A stretch of DNA of 9,279 bases. Origin: Bacillota bacterium. GTDB lineage: Bacteria; Bacillota; Bacilli; Bacillales; Cytobacillaceae. Below are positions 1-5,258 of this stretch, piece by piece (position 1 is the first letter of the stretch; every line of letters starts with the position of its first letter). The position numbers and the translations under genes are program-made. The notes under the pieces were generated by a model. The model ran no database searches, was not told where the DNA came from, and saw nothing but the letters and a program-made list of their open reading frames with translations. Location: NCBI GenBank assembly GCA_023387295.1, contig JAEWIG010000038.1:1-9279 (forward strand), in the 5' to 3' direction.

Positions 1-692
1 GTGTAGGTTATAATGGACAGGAGTGTCTGGAGATTATTGACCAGGCTGATCCAAATGTGCTTGTTTTAGATATCATTATGCCACATCTAGATGGGTTGGC
101 TGTATTAGAGAAGCTGCGAAATTCTAATCGAACTCATCTTCCAAATGTTATTATGTTAACGGCATTTGGTCAGGAAGATGTTACGAAGAAAGCGGTAGAT
201 TTAGGAGCTTCTTACTTCATTTTAAAACCGTTTGATATGGAAAATCTCGCTAGTCATATCCGCCAAGTAAGTGGTGTAACGAACTCTGTTATTCGAAAGT
301 CTTCATCAACGTATCGTCCTCAAGTAGAGTCGAAACCGAAAAATCTTGATGCTAGTATTACGAGTATCATTCATGAAATTGGAGTTCCCGCACATATAAA
401 AGGATATATGTATTTGCGTGAAGCCATTTCGATGGTTTATAAAGATATCGAGTTGCTTGGTTCCATTACAAAAGTTTTGTACCCAGATATTGCGAAAAAA
501 TATAACACAACTGCAAGCCGCGTTGAACGAGCAATTCGTCATGCGATTGAAGTAGCTTGGAGCAGAGGAAATATAGATTCAATTTCGTCTTTATTCGGTT
601 ATACTGTGTCGATGTCTAAAGCAAAGCCAACAAACAGTGAGTTTATCGCAATGGTTGCTGATAAGCTTCGTTTGGAGCATAAAGCTTCTTGA
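1..692 (+). CDS. spo0A: Stage 0 sporulation protein A, response regulator (5' end missing)
   Basis: This is the master transcription factor for entry into sporulation. It is phosphorylated by the Spo0F/Spo0B phosphorelay and then binds 0A boxes. The reading frame is open from the first base of the window; comparison with the B. subtilis protein as I remember it suggests about 33 N-terminal residues are missing, including the acidic Asp10/Asp11 pocket. Visible receiver-domain landmarks are the phospho-acceptor Asp in VLVLDIIMPHLDG (codon 69-71, Asp56 in B. subtilis numbering), the switch Thr in LTAFG (about 86) and the Lys in ILKPFD (about 108). After a variable linker, slightly shorter than I recall for B. 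subtilis, comes the highly conserved C-terminal DNA-binding and sigma-A contact domain, starting at LDASITSIIHEIGVPAHIKG and ending in LRLEHKAS. An in-frame GTG at 57 is internal to the receiver domain and is not the start. The gene is followed by its own terminator. Identification is very secure. Confidence 0.98.
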   Translation, partial: VGYNGQECLEIIDQADPNVLVLDIIMPHLDGLAVLEKLRNSNRTHLPNVIMLTAFGQEDVTKKAVDLGASYFILKPFDMENLASHIRQVSGVTNSVIRKSSSTYRPQVESKPKNLDASITSIIHEIGVPAHIKGYMYLREAISMVYKDIELLGSITKVLYPDIAKKYNTTASRVERAIRHAIEVAWSRGNIDSISSLFGYTVSMSKAKPTNSEFIAMVADKLRLEHKAS

Positions 693-710
693 AATGCACT
701 TTATTAAAAC

Positions 711-742
711 AAAGCGTTCTCAGTGTGAGAGCGCTTTTTATC
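711..742 (+). terminator. Rho-independent terminator of spo0A
   Basis: A 10-bp stem pairs 713-722 (AGCGTTCTCA with its leading A) with 726-735 (TGAGAGCGCT), containing one G-U pair and a 3-nt apex. It is extended by A-U pairs and followed by a run of five T within TTTTTATCTT. It lies 20 nt after the spo0A stop and just before the yqiK ribosome binding site, so yqiK may depend on readthrough or on a weak promoter that I cannot point to in this short gap. Confidence 0.9.
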
Positions 743-761
743 TTACAAAAAGGAGATTATT

Positions 762-1490
762 ATGACAGAAATATTTGCTCATCGAGGCTATTCCGCCTTA
801 TATCCTGAAAATACAATGAAGGCATTTATAGAAGCTGAAAAAGCAGGGGCTGATGGAATTGAGCTTGATGTCCAGCTCACAAAGGATGGTGAAATCGTTG
901 TCATTCATGATGAAAGGGTAGACAGGACAACGAATGGGAAAGGCTTTGTAAAAGATTTCACCTATAAAGACTTAAAAAAACTAGATGCTGGTTATAAGAA
1001 AAGTACAGATTTTAAGAAGGAATCAATCCCTTCATTAAGAGAAGTATTAGAATGGATGACAACGAACCAAATGATTTGTAATATTGAGCTCAAAAATGGT
1101 GTGTTTCCATATGTAGGAATGGAGGAAAAGGTAATTGAAATGCTCTATTCTTTTAATATGGTACAGAGAGTAATCATTTCATCATTTAATCACTATAGCC
1201 TTGTTTATTGTTACCGAATTGATAATCATATTGAAACAGCCCCATTGTTCTCTGAGGGACTATATATGCCATGGGTATATGCTCAATCGATCGGTGCAAA
1301 AGGAATTCATCCGAAATATACAATTGCTAGTAATGAATTAGTGAAAGCATCTGAGGACTTTGGAATTGCAGTTAGACCTTACACAGTAAATAAAGAAGCT
1401 GTCATGCATCGCTTAATAGAGGTCGGCTGCTCAGCGTTTATTACTGATGACCCCAAAAAAGCATTTCAGATTCGGGAACGATACAAATAA
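762..1490 (+). CDS. yqiK: Glycerophosphodiester phosphodiesterase (GDPD family, cytosolic)
   Basis: It likely hydrolyses glycerophosphodiesters, such as deacylated phospholipid head groups, to glycerol-3-phosphate and an alcohol. The 242-residue protein is a single GDPD TIM-barrel domain. Visible family motifs are the N-terminal HRG with catalytic His7, PENT at 15-18, the metal ligands Glu34 and Asp36 in GIELDVQLTKDG, the second catalytic His49 in VVIHD, the RTTNGKG loop at 55-61, and Glu109/Lys111 in NIELKN. The C-terminus shows the usual RPYTVN and FITDDP strands. There is no signal peptide, so it should act in the cytoplasm, unlike the secreted GlpQ of B. subtilis. The start is supported by AAAAGGAG at 747-754, 7 nt upstream. 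The length matches the B. subtilis YqiK protein near spo0A; the symbol rests on that context. The true substrate is not shown by the sequence. Confidence 0.93.
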   Translation: MTEIFAHRGYSALYPENTMKAFIEAEKAGADGIELDVQLTKDGEIVVIHDERVDRTTNGKGFVKDFTYKDLKKLDAGYKKSTDFKKESIPSLREVLEWMTTNQMICNIELKNGVFPYVGMEEKVIEMLYSFNMVQRVIISSFNHYSLVYCYRIDNHIETAPLFSEGLYMPWVYAQSIGAKGIHPKYTIASNELVKASEDFGIAVRPYTVNKEAVMHRLIEVGCSAFITDDPKKAFQIRERYK

Positions 1491-1617
1491 AAGGGCTGTC
1501 CGAAAACGAAGAGCCTGGCACCTCCGACACGGTATATAGATGGAAATTCGAGAAAACGCATCTATATATAGAGTTGTAAGGAGGGAGCCAGGCACTTATC
1601 GGACAGCCCCTTTATTT
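1485..1617. repeat. Nested imperfect palindrome of about 133 bp between convergent genes; probable bidirectional terminator
   Basis: Almost the whole spacer folds on itself. The outer stem pairs 1485-1502 with 1600-1617 (GGGCTGTCCG against CGGACAGCCC), with one A/C mismatch. The middle stem pairs 1511-1525 (GAGCCTGGCACCTCC) with 1580-1595 (GGAGGGAGCCAGGCAC), with two A/A mismatches and one bulged G. A short 1527-1529/1575-1577 helix follows. The inner stem, TATATAGATG at 1533-1542 against CATCTATATA at 1559-1568, has a 16-nt loop. The base of the outer stem absorbs the yqiK stop codon. T-rich tracts lie at the 3' side in either direction (TTTATTT on plus, TTTTATTT on minus), consistent with termination of both convergent genes. 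The size, the three nested arms and the GCCTGGCAC core resemble intergenic repeats that I recall as multicopy in Bacillus genomes. Copy number cannot be seen here. Confidence 0.8.
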
Positions 1618-1623
1618 AAGGCC

Positions 1624-1872
1624 TTACGCTTTTCTATGTTCCTTTTTAAAACGTGGCTGTACTTTGTTTTTCTTTCGATCACGGTGAAGAATAAACCCTG
1701 CGACAAAACCTAAACCAAGGAGAAATAAGATTAAGCCGGCTAGGAATTGTAGCCACAAAAAAGGAAAGGGGCTCTGTAAAATTCCGAAAACCATATCTCT
1801 CATTAATTTAATTCCATATGCTGCCAAGGCGCCCGGTATTAGTAAAACAATTAACGCAATAATTCTAATCAT
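1624..1872 (-). CDS. yqzF: DUF2627 small membrane protein (YqzF-like)
   Basis: This is an 82-residue protein of unknown function. Two hydrophobic segments are visible: about residues 3-22 (IALIVLLIPGALAAYGI) and about 38-63 (FLWLQFLAGLILFLLGLGFV). They are separated by a short loop containing an SPFPF turn. The C-terminal 18-20 residues are strongly basic (HRDRKKNK, then RFKKEHRKA), which by the positive-inside rule puts the tail in the cytoplasm and makes a helical hairpin with both ends inside most likely. The start is supported by GAAGGG on the minus strand (1881-1886), 8 nt upstream of the ATG. The size, topology and position between spo0A and bkdR fit the DUF2627 family, of which B. subtilis YqzF is a member. 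It is divergent from bkdR and shares its control region. No catalytic motif is seen; the role is unknown. Confidence 0.85.
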   Translation of the reverse strand: MIRIIALIVLLIPGALAAYGIKLMRDMVFGILQSPFPFLWLQFLAGLILFLLGLGFVAGFILHRDRKKNKVQPRFKKEHRKA

Positions 1873-1925
1873 TCATAATTCCCTTCAATTCATCAATTAT
1901 CTTCAAAATGTTTATCATACTAATT

Positions 1926-1943
1926 TAAAGTAATCATACTTTA
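1926..1943. promoter_or_regulatory. Perfect inverted repeat upstream of yqzF
   Basis: TAAAGTA-ATCA-TACTTTA has 7-bp arms and a 4-bp spacer. A further TAAAGTA half-site lies at 1965-1971, and ATCATACT is directly repeated at 1914-1921 and 1933-1940. It lies in the leader/promoter zone of the minus-strand yqzF, about 55-70 bp before its start codon, and could be an operator. The protein that would bind is unknown. In AT-rich DNA a chance occurrence is possible. Confidence 0.35.
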
Positions 1944-1989
1944 CTAACAAAATCCAATTCCTTCTAAAGTATTAAATGGAAGGAGAGAT

Positions 1990-2018
1990 TTGTCAAGCGT
2001 TCCAATTACAGATAAAAT
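1990..2018 (+). promoter_or_regulatory. Predicted sigma-A promoter of bkdR
   Basis: TTGTCA (1990-1995), a 17-bp spacer and TAAAAT (2013-2018) match the TTGACA-N17-TATAAT consensus at 5 of 6 positions in each box. Transcription would start near 2025, giving a bkdR leader of about 70 nt. The -35 box is embedded in TTTGTCAAG, whose minus strand reads CTTGACAAA; a minus-strand -35 for yqzF could therefore overlap it, but no good partner -10 is seen. Confidence 0.65.
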
Positions 2019-2025
2019 AGATTTA

Positions 2026-2071
2026 TGAAATAATTTGCAAAAGAAGATATATTAGCATGAAATAATTTTCA
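2026..2071. promoter_or_regulatory. Two copies of the TGMAATAATTTKCA palindrome, candidate BkdR autoregulatory operators
   Basis: TGAAATAATTTGCA occupies 2026-2039 and TGAAATAATTTTCA occupies 2058-2071. Their centres are 32 bp apart, about three helical turns. The first site starts at the predicted transcription start of bkdR. A third member, TGCAATAATTTGCA, lies at 4156-4169 upstream of the sigma-54 promoter of ptb. The shared motif at the activator's own promoter and at its target suggests recognition by BkdR, with binding here repressing bkdR. This is inference from sequence repetition only. Confidence 0.5.
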
Positions 2072-2093
2072 ATGTAAATGGCAGGTGCAAGAC

Positions 2094-4163
2094 ATGCAAA
2101 CAGTAATGATTGTTGGAGCGGGTAAGGGTGGAACAGCAATTTTAAAAATCATGAAGGAAACAGAAATGCTTAATGTTATTGCAGTGGTTGACCATCATCC
2201 TGATTCCCCTGGCATTATTCTAGCTAAGAAAGAAGGAATTGCAACAGGGACAGATTGGCGTCAATTTATTAATCAAGAAATCGATATTATTGTCGAGGTT
2301 ACTGGGAGAGAGGAAGTTTTTCTTGAGATAAGGGAAGCTAAATCAAAAAACTCCGTATTAATTCCGGGTAGTGTAGCGTTTCTGATTGCAAGCTTAATTG
2401 ATCAAAAAGAGGATTTAATTACAAGTATAAAAAATGAAGCGCATAAATTTGATCTTATTTTTAATTCGACCGGTGATGGTATGGTAGTGGTGAATAAAAG
2501 CTCAGAGGTCATCTTATTTAATCGAAGTGCAGAAAAAATGACAGGTGTCAAAAAAGATGACGCGATTGGAAAGCATATCTATGATGTGATTCCAGATAGC
2601 AAACTGCCAAGAACATTAACAACAAGACAGATTGAGGCAAACAATGAGTCGATGCTTGCAAATGGGTTGAAAATTATAGCGACGAGAATTCCAATGGTTA
2701 CGGAAAATAATGAGCTCATTGGTGCCTTTGCTGTTTTTAAAGATATGACAGAGGTAATGAATCTTGCTGAAGAAGTCACCGATTTAAAAGAAATTGAGAC
2801 GATGCTGCAAGCGATCATTCAATCTAGTGATGAAGCGATTTCCGTAGTAGATGAAAATGGACGAGGACTATTAATTAATCCGGCTTACTCACGAATCACT
2901 GGGCTTTCTGAAGAAAAGATCATCGGTCAACCTGCAAATGCTGATATTTCAGAAGGTGAGAGTGTACATATGAAAGTTCTTCAAACGAGAAGAGCTGTAA
3001 GAGGCGTAGCCATGAGGGTGGGACCAAGTAAAAAAGAGGTTGTTGTGAATGTTGCGCCGGTTATTGTTGGTGGAAAGCTTAAAGGCAGTGTTGGTGTTAT
3101 TCACGATGTTTCAGAAATAAAAGCATTAAATAGAGAGCTGAATCAAGCTAGACAAATTATTCGTACACTTGAAGCAAAATATACTTTTGAAGATATTATT
3201 GGCAGTTCCGAAGAAATGACGATTGCTATTGAACAAGCAAGGCTTGGAGCTAAGACACCTGCAACTGTTTTGCTTAGGGGTGAATCCGGTACTGGAAAAG
3301 AGCTATTTGCTCATGCAATACATAATGCAAGCGACCGAAAATATAATAAATTTATTCGTGTAAATTGTGCTGCTATTTCTGAATCCTTACTTGAAAGCGA
3401 ACTATTTGGGTATGAAGAGGGCGCTTTTTCAGGGGCAAAGAGAGGTGGAAAAAGAGGGCTATTTGAAGAAGCGAATAACGGAAGTATTTTTCTTGATGAA
3501 ATTGGGGAATTAAGTGCGGGTACGCAAGCGAAATTATTGAGAGTTTTACAAGAAAAGGAAATTACTCGCGTTGGTGGAACAAAACCAATCCTCATTAATG
3601 TTCGTGTTATCGCGGCAACAAATGTAAATTTAGAAAAAGGAATTGCTAATGGATCCTTTAGGGAAGATTTATATTATCGGTTAAATCGGATGCCAATTCA
3701 TATCCCGCCTTTAAGAAAAAGAAAAGAAGATATTTCATTGCTCTGCAATCGGCTTATCCAAAAGATTAATCAAGAATACGGTCGAAATGTTGAGAGTATT
3801 AGCGCTGCGGCCATTAATAAATTAATGGAGTATGAATGGCCCGGTAATGTTCGAGAGCTTGATAATATCCTTGGAAGAGCCATTATATTTATGAATTATA
3901 ATGAAGTTGTAATAGATGAACAGCATGTACCTGAATTAATTAAAAAGGATGAGGCAAGCCAGGCTAGATTAGAACCAAACATTGCTGTTGACTCTTTGAC
4001 TTTAGCTCAACTAATTGAGCAATATGAAAAGAAAGAGATTATTCATGCCCTCAATAGACTAGGAGGGAATAAAACTTTAACAGCAAAAACTCTTGGACTT
4101 TCGGTAAGAAATTTGTATTATAAACTCGAAAAACACGGAATTGCAAATAATAGCGTGCAATAA
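2094..4163 (+). CDS. bkdR: BkdR, sigma-54 (SigL)-dependent activator of the branched-chain keto-acid operon
   Basis: This enhancer-binding protein activates sigma-54 RNA polymerase at the downstream ptb-bcd-buk-lpdV-bkd operon, probably in response to branched-chain amino acids. Using the ATG at 2094 it has 689 residues. The order is: a Rossmann-like domain (about 3-95) with GAGKGG at 8-13; a first PAS domain (about 115-225); a second PAS domain (about 237-345); a short coiled-coil linker; an AAA+ sigma-54 interaction domain (about 366-600); and a C-terminal Fis-type helix-turn-helix (about 645-685, GGNKTLTAKTLGLSVRNLYY). Visible AAA+ motifs are Walker A GESGTGKE (396-403), the sigma-54 contact loop GAFSGA (443-448, canonical GAFTGA) and Walker B FLDE ending at Asp468/Glu469. 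An in-frame GTG at 2085 would add three residues, but AGGTG at 2083-2087 sits 6 nt before the ATG and serves it better. There is no receiver domain, so it is a one-component sensor. No terminator follows it. Confidence 0.95.
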   Translation: MQTVMIVGAGKGGTAILKIMKETEMLNVIAVVDHHPDSPGIILAKKEGIATGTDWRQFINQEIDIIVEVTGREEVFLEIREAKSKNSVLIPGSVAFLIASLIDQKEDLITSIKNEAHKFDLIFNSTGDGMVVVNKSSEVILFNRSAEKMTGVKKDDAIGKHIYDVIPDSKLPRTLTTRQIEANNESMLANGLKIIATRIPMVTENNELIGAFAVFKDMTEVMNLAEEVTDLKEIETMLQAIIQSSDEAISVVDENGRGLLINPAYSRITGLSEEKIIGQPANADISEGESVHMKVLQTRRAVRGVAMRVGPSKKEVVVNVAPVIVGGKLKGSVGVIHDVSEIKALNRELNQARQIIRTLEAKYTFEDIIGSSEEMTIAIEQARLGAKTPATVLLRGESGTGKELFAHAIHNASDRKYNKFIRVNCAAISESLLESELFGYEEGAFSGAKRGGKRGLFEEANNGSIFLDEIGELSAGTQAKLLRVLQEKEITRVGGTKPILINVRVIAATNVNLEKGIANGSFREDLYYRLNRMPIHIPPLRKRKEDISLLCNRLIQKINQEYGRNVESISAAAINKLMEYEWPGNVRELDNILGRAIIFMNYNEVVIDEQHVPELIKKDEASQARLEPNIAVDSLTLAQLIEQYEKKEIIHALNRLGGNKTLTAKTLGLSVRNLYYKLEKHGIANNSVQ

Positions 4164-4196
4164 TTTGCATGGTATGAATATTCTTGCATGCTGCAA
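4141..4196. promoter_or_regulatory. Cluster of TTGCA/TGCAA half-sites, candidate BkdR upstream activating sequence
   Basis: Five half-sites lie in 56 bp: TTGCA at 4141, 4165 and 4184, and TGCAA at 4156 and 4192. They form the inverted repeats TGCAA-TAAT-TTGCA (4156-4169) and TTGCA-TGC-TGCAA (4184-4196), centred about 95 and 68 bp upstream of the start site predicted for ptb. The distance and dyad symmetry fit an enhancer for a Fis-type helix-turn-helix protein. The first half-sites overlap the last codons and stop of bkdR. Confidence 0.6.
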
Positions 4197-4204
4197 CCGA
4201 GGGA

Positions 4205-4218
4205 ATAAAACGTTTTCA
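4205..4218. promoter_or_regulatory. Possible cre (CcpA) site
   Basis: ATAAAACGTTTTCA matches the Bacillus cre consensus TGWAARCGYTWNCW at 12 of 14 positions; the two leading bases differ. It contains the 10-bp palindrome AAAACGTTTT. It lies between the putative BkdR sites and the sigma-54 promoter, where bound CcpA could block looping or activator access. Catabolite control of this operon is inferred, not shown. Confidence 0.35.
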
Positions 4219-4231
4219 TTAAATAATATGC

Positions 4232-4248
4232 TGGCATGATTATTGCAT
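4232..4248 (+). promoter_or_regulatory. Sigma-54 (SigL) -24/-12 promoter of the ptb-bkd operon
   Basis: TGGCATGATTATTGCAT matches the TGGCACG-N4-TTGCW consensus, with invariant GG at 4233-4234 and GC at 4245-4246 in exact 10-bp spacing. The start site predicted by spacing is near 4258, giving a leader of about 56 nt before ptb. A sigma-54 activator gene directly upstream and half-sites at an enhancer distance support it strongly. Confidence 0.92.
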
Positions 4249-4313
4249 ATTATTTACATGTGAAAATTTAGTCTGTATTTATATTACATACATAAAGGGG
4301 TTGATGTCACACG

Positions 4314-5222
4314 ATGCAATTAGACTTATTAATAGAAAGAGCAACCCGTTATACCGAAAAAACAGTTGCAGTTGCTGCAGCTGAGGATAATGAAGTGATT
4401 GAAGCGGTGGCTAAAGCGGTTGAAATGAATTTAGCAAATTTCCTTTTATTTGGTGACAAGTTGAAAATCCAACAAATCATTGAATCTCAGCATAGCGAGT
4501 TAGCTGCAAACGATAAAATCAAGATTATTCATACGAGTTCAAGTGCTTTAGCAGCTGAAAATGCTGTAAAAGCCATTAAGCTAAATGAAGCGAATGTGTT
4601 GATGAAAGGGAATGTACCTACAGCAACCATTTTAAAAGCTGTACTAAATAAGGAGTATGGTCTTAGGACAGGAAATGTATTGTCCCATGTGGCTGTATTC
4701 GAAATACCTGGCTTTGACCGATTCACCATTATTACTGATGCTGCAATGAATATTGCCCCAGATTTGGATCAAAAAATGCAAATTGCCAAAAATGCGGTCG
4801 AGATTGCGAGAGGAATAGGGATTGACATGCCCCGAATAGCCCCTATTGCAGCCGTCGAGGTCGTAAACCCTGCCATGCAGGCAACGCTTGATGCAGCAGC
4901 CTTAACGGTCATGAATAGACGTGGACAATTGGCAAATTGTATTGTGGATGGTCCACTTGCATTAGATAATGCTGTATCGCTAACAGCTGCTGAACATAAA
5001 GGGATTAATAGTGAAGTTGCAGGAAGAGCAGATATTTTATTAGTGCCAACAATTGAAGTTGGAAATGCGCTCTATAAATCCCTCATTTATTTTGCAAATG
5101 CAAAAGTAGGAGCGGTAATTGCAGGAGCGAAAGCACCAATTGTATTAACATCTAGAGCTGATTCAGCTGAAAGCAAGCTATACTCACTTGCTTTAGCGAT
5201 ATGCTCTGCTTCTAATATATAA
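4314..5222 (+). CDS. ptb: Phosphate butyryltransferase (branched-chain acyl-CoA phosphotransacylase)
   Basis: It transfers the acyl group of butyryl-CoA or branched acyl-CoA (isobutyryl, isovaleryl, 2-methylbutyryl) to phosphate, giving an acyl phosphate for Buk. The 302-residue protein is a single phosphate acetyl/butyryl transferase domain of the short Ptb type. Visible landmarks are KTVAVAAAEDNEVI near the N-terminus, FLLFGD, LMKGNVPTATILKAVL in the middle, IITDAAMNIAPD (Asp142), and IAPIAAVEVVNPAMQATLDAA. It is the first gene of the operon. AAAGGGG (4294-4300) lies 13 nt from the ATG, longer than normal. An in-frame TGA at 4302-4304 rules out an earlier start, and the N-terminus aligns with known Ptb proteins. 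Distinguishing Ptb from the acetyl-specific Pta rests on the length and on the neighbouring bcd and buk. The spacing to bcd is short and no hairpin separates them. Confidence 0.95.
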   Translation: MQLDLLIERATRYTEKTVAVAAAEDNEVIEAVAKAVEMNLANFLLFGDKLKIQQIIESQHSELAANDKIKIIHTSSSALAAENAVKAIKLNEANVLMKGNVPTATILKAVLNKEYGLRTGNVLSHVAVFEIPGFDRFTIITDAAMNIAPDLDQKMQIAKNAVEIARGIGIDMPRIAPIAAVEVVNPAMQATLDAAALTVMNRRGQLANCIVDGPLALDNAVSLTAAEHKGINSEVAGRADILLVPTIEVGNALYKSLIYFANAKVGAVIAGAKAPIVLTSRADSAESKLYSLALAICSASNI

Positions 5223-5258
5223 AAATAAAAATAACAAAGTTGATGGAGGAAAATGGCG

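Noticed and set aside
306..542. Antisense reading frames inside spo0A, bkdR, ptb, buk and lpdV
   Set aside because: They have no ribosome binding sites, unnatural composition and complete overlap with strongly conserved genes on the other strand.
1485..1617. The palindromic element as a small RNA gene or riboswitch
   Set aside because: No promoter of its own is seen, it lies downstream of both flanking genes, and it extends through a stop codon; terminator or repeat explains it better.
2085..2093. GTG at 2085 as the bkdR start
   Set aside because: No ribosome binding site lies at a suitable distance, whereas the ATG at 2094 has AGGTG 6 nt upstream; the difference is only three residues.
4184..4196. 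TTGCATGCTGCAA as a terminator hairpin for bkdR
   Set aside because: The 5-bp stem with a 3-nt loop is too weak and is not followed by a T-run; a protein-binding dyad is a better reading.
4304..4384. Short out-of-frame reading frame starting at ATG 4304, about 26 codons, overlapping the ptb start
   Set aside because: It is only 3 nt from the ribosome binding site and cysteine-rich without pattern, and the ptb frame explains the region. No sign of a leader peptide rich in Leu, Ile or Val.
5253..5258. ATG at 5253 as the bcd start
   Set aside because: It is only about 3 nt from GGAGG; the ATG at 5259 has normal spacing and gives the family's usual N-terminus and length.
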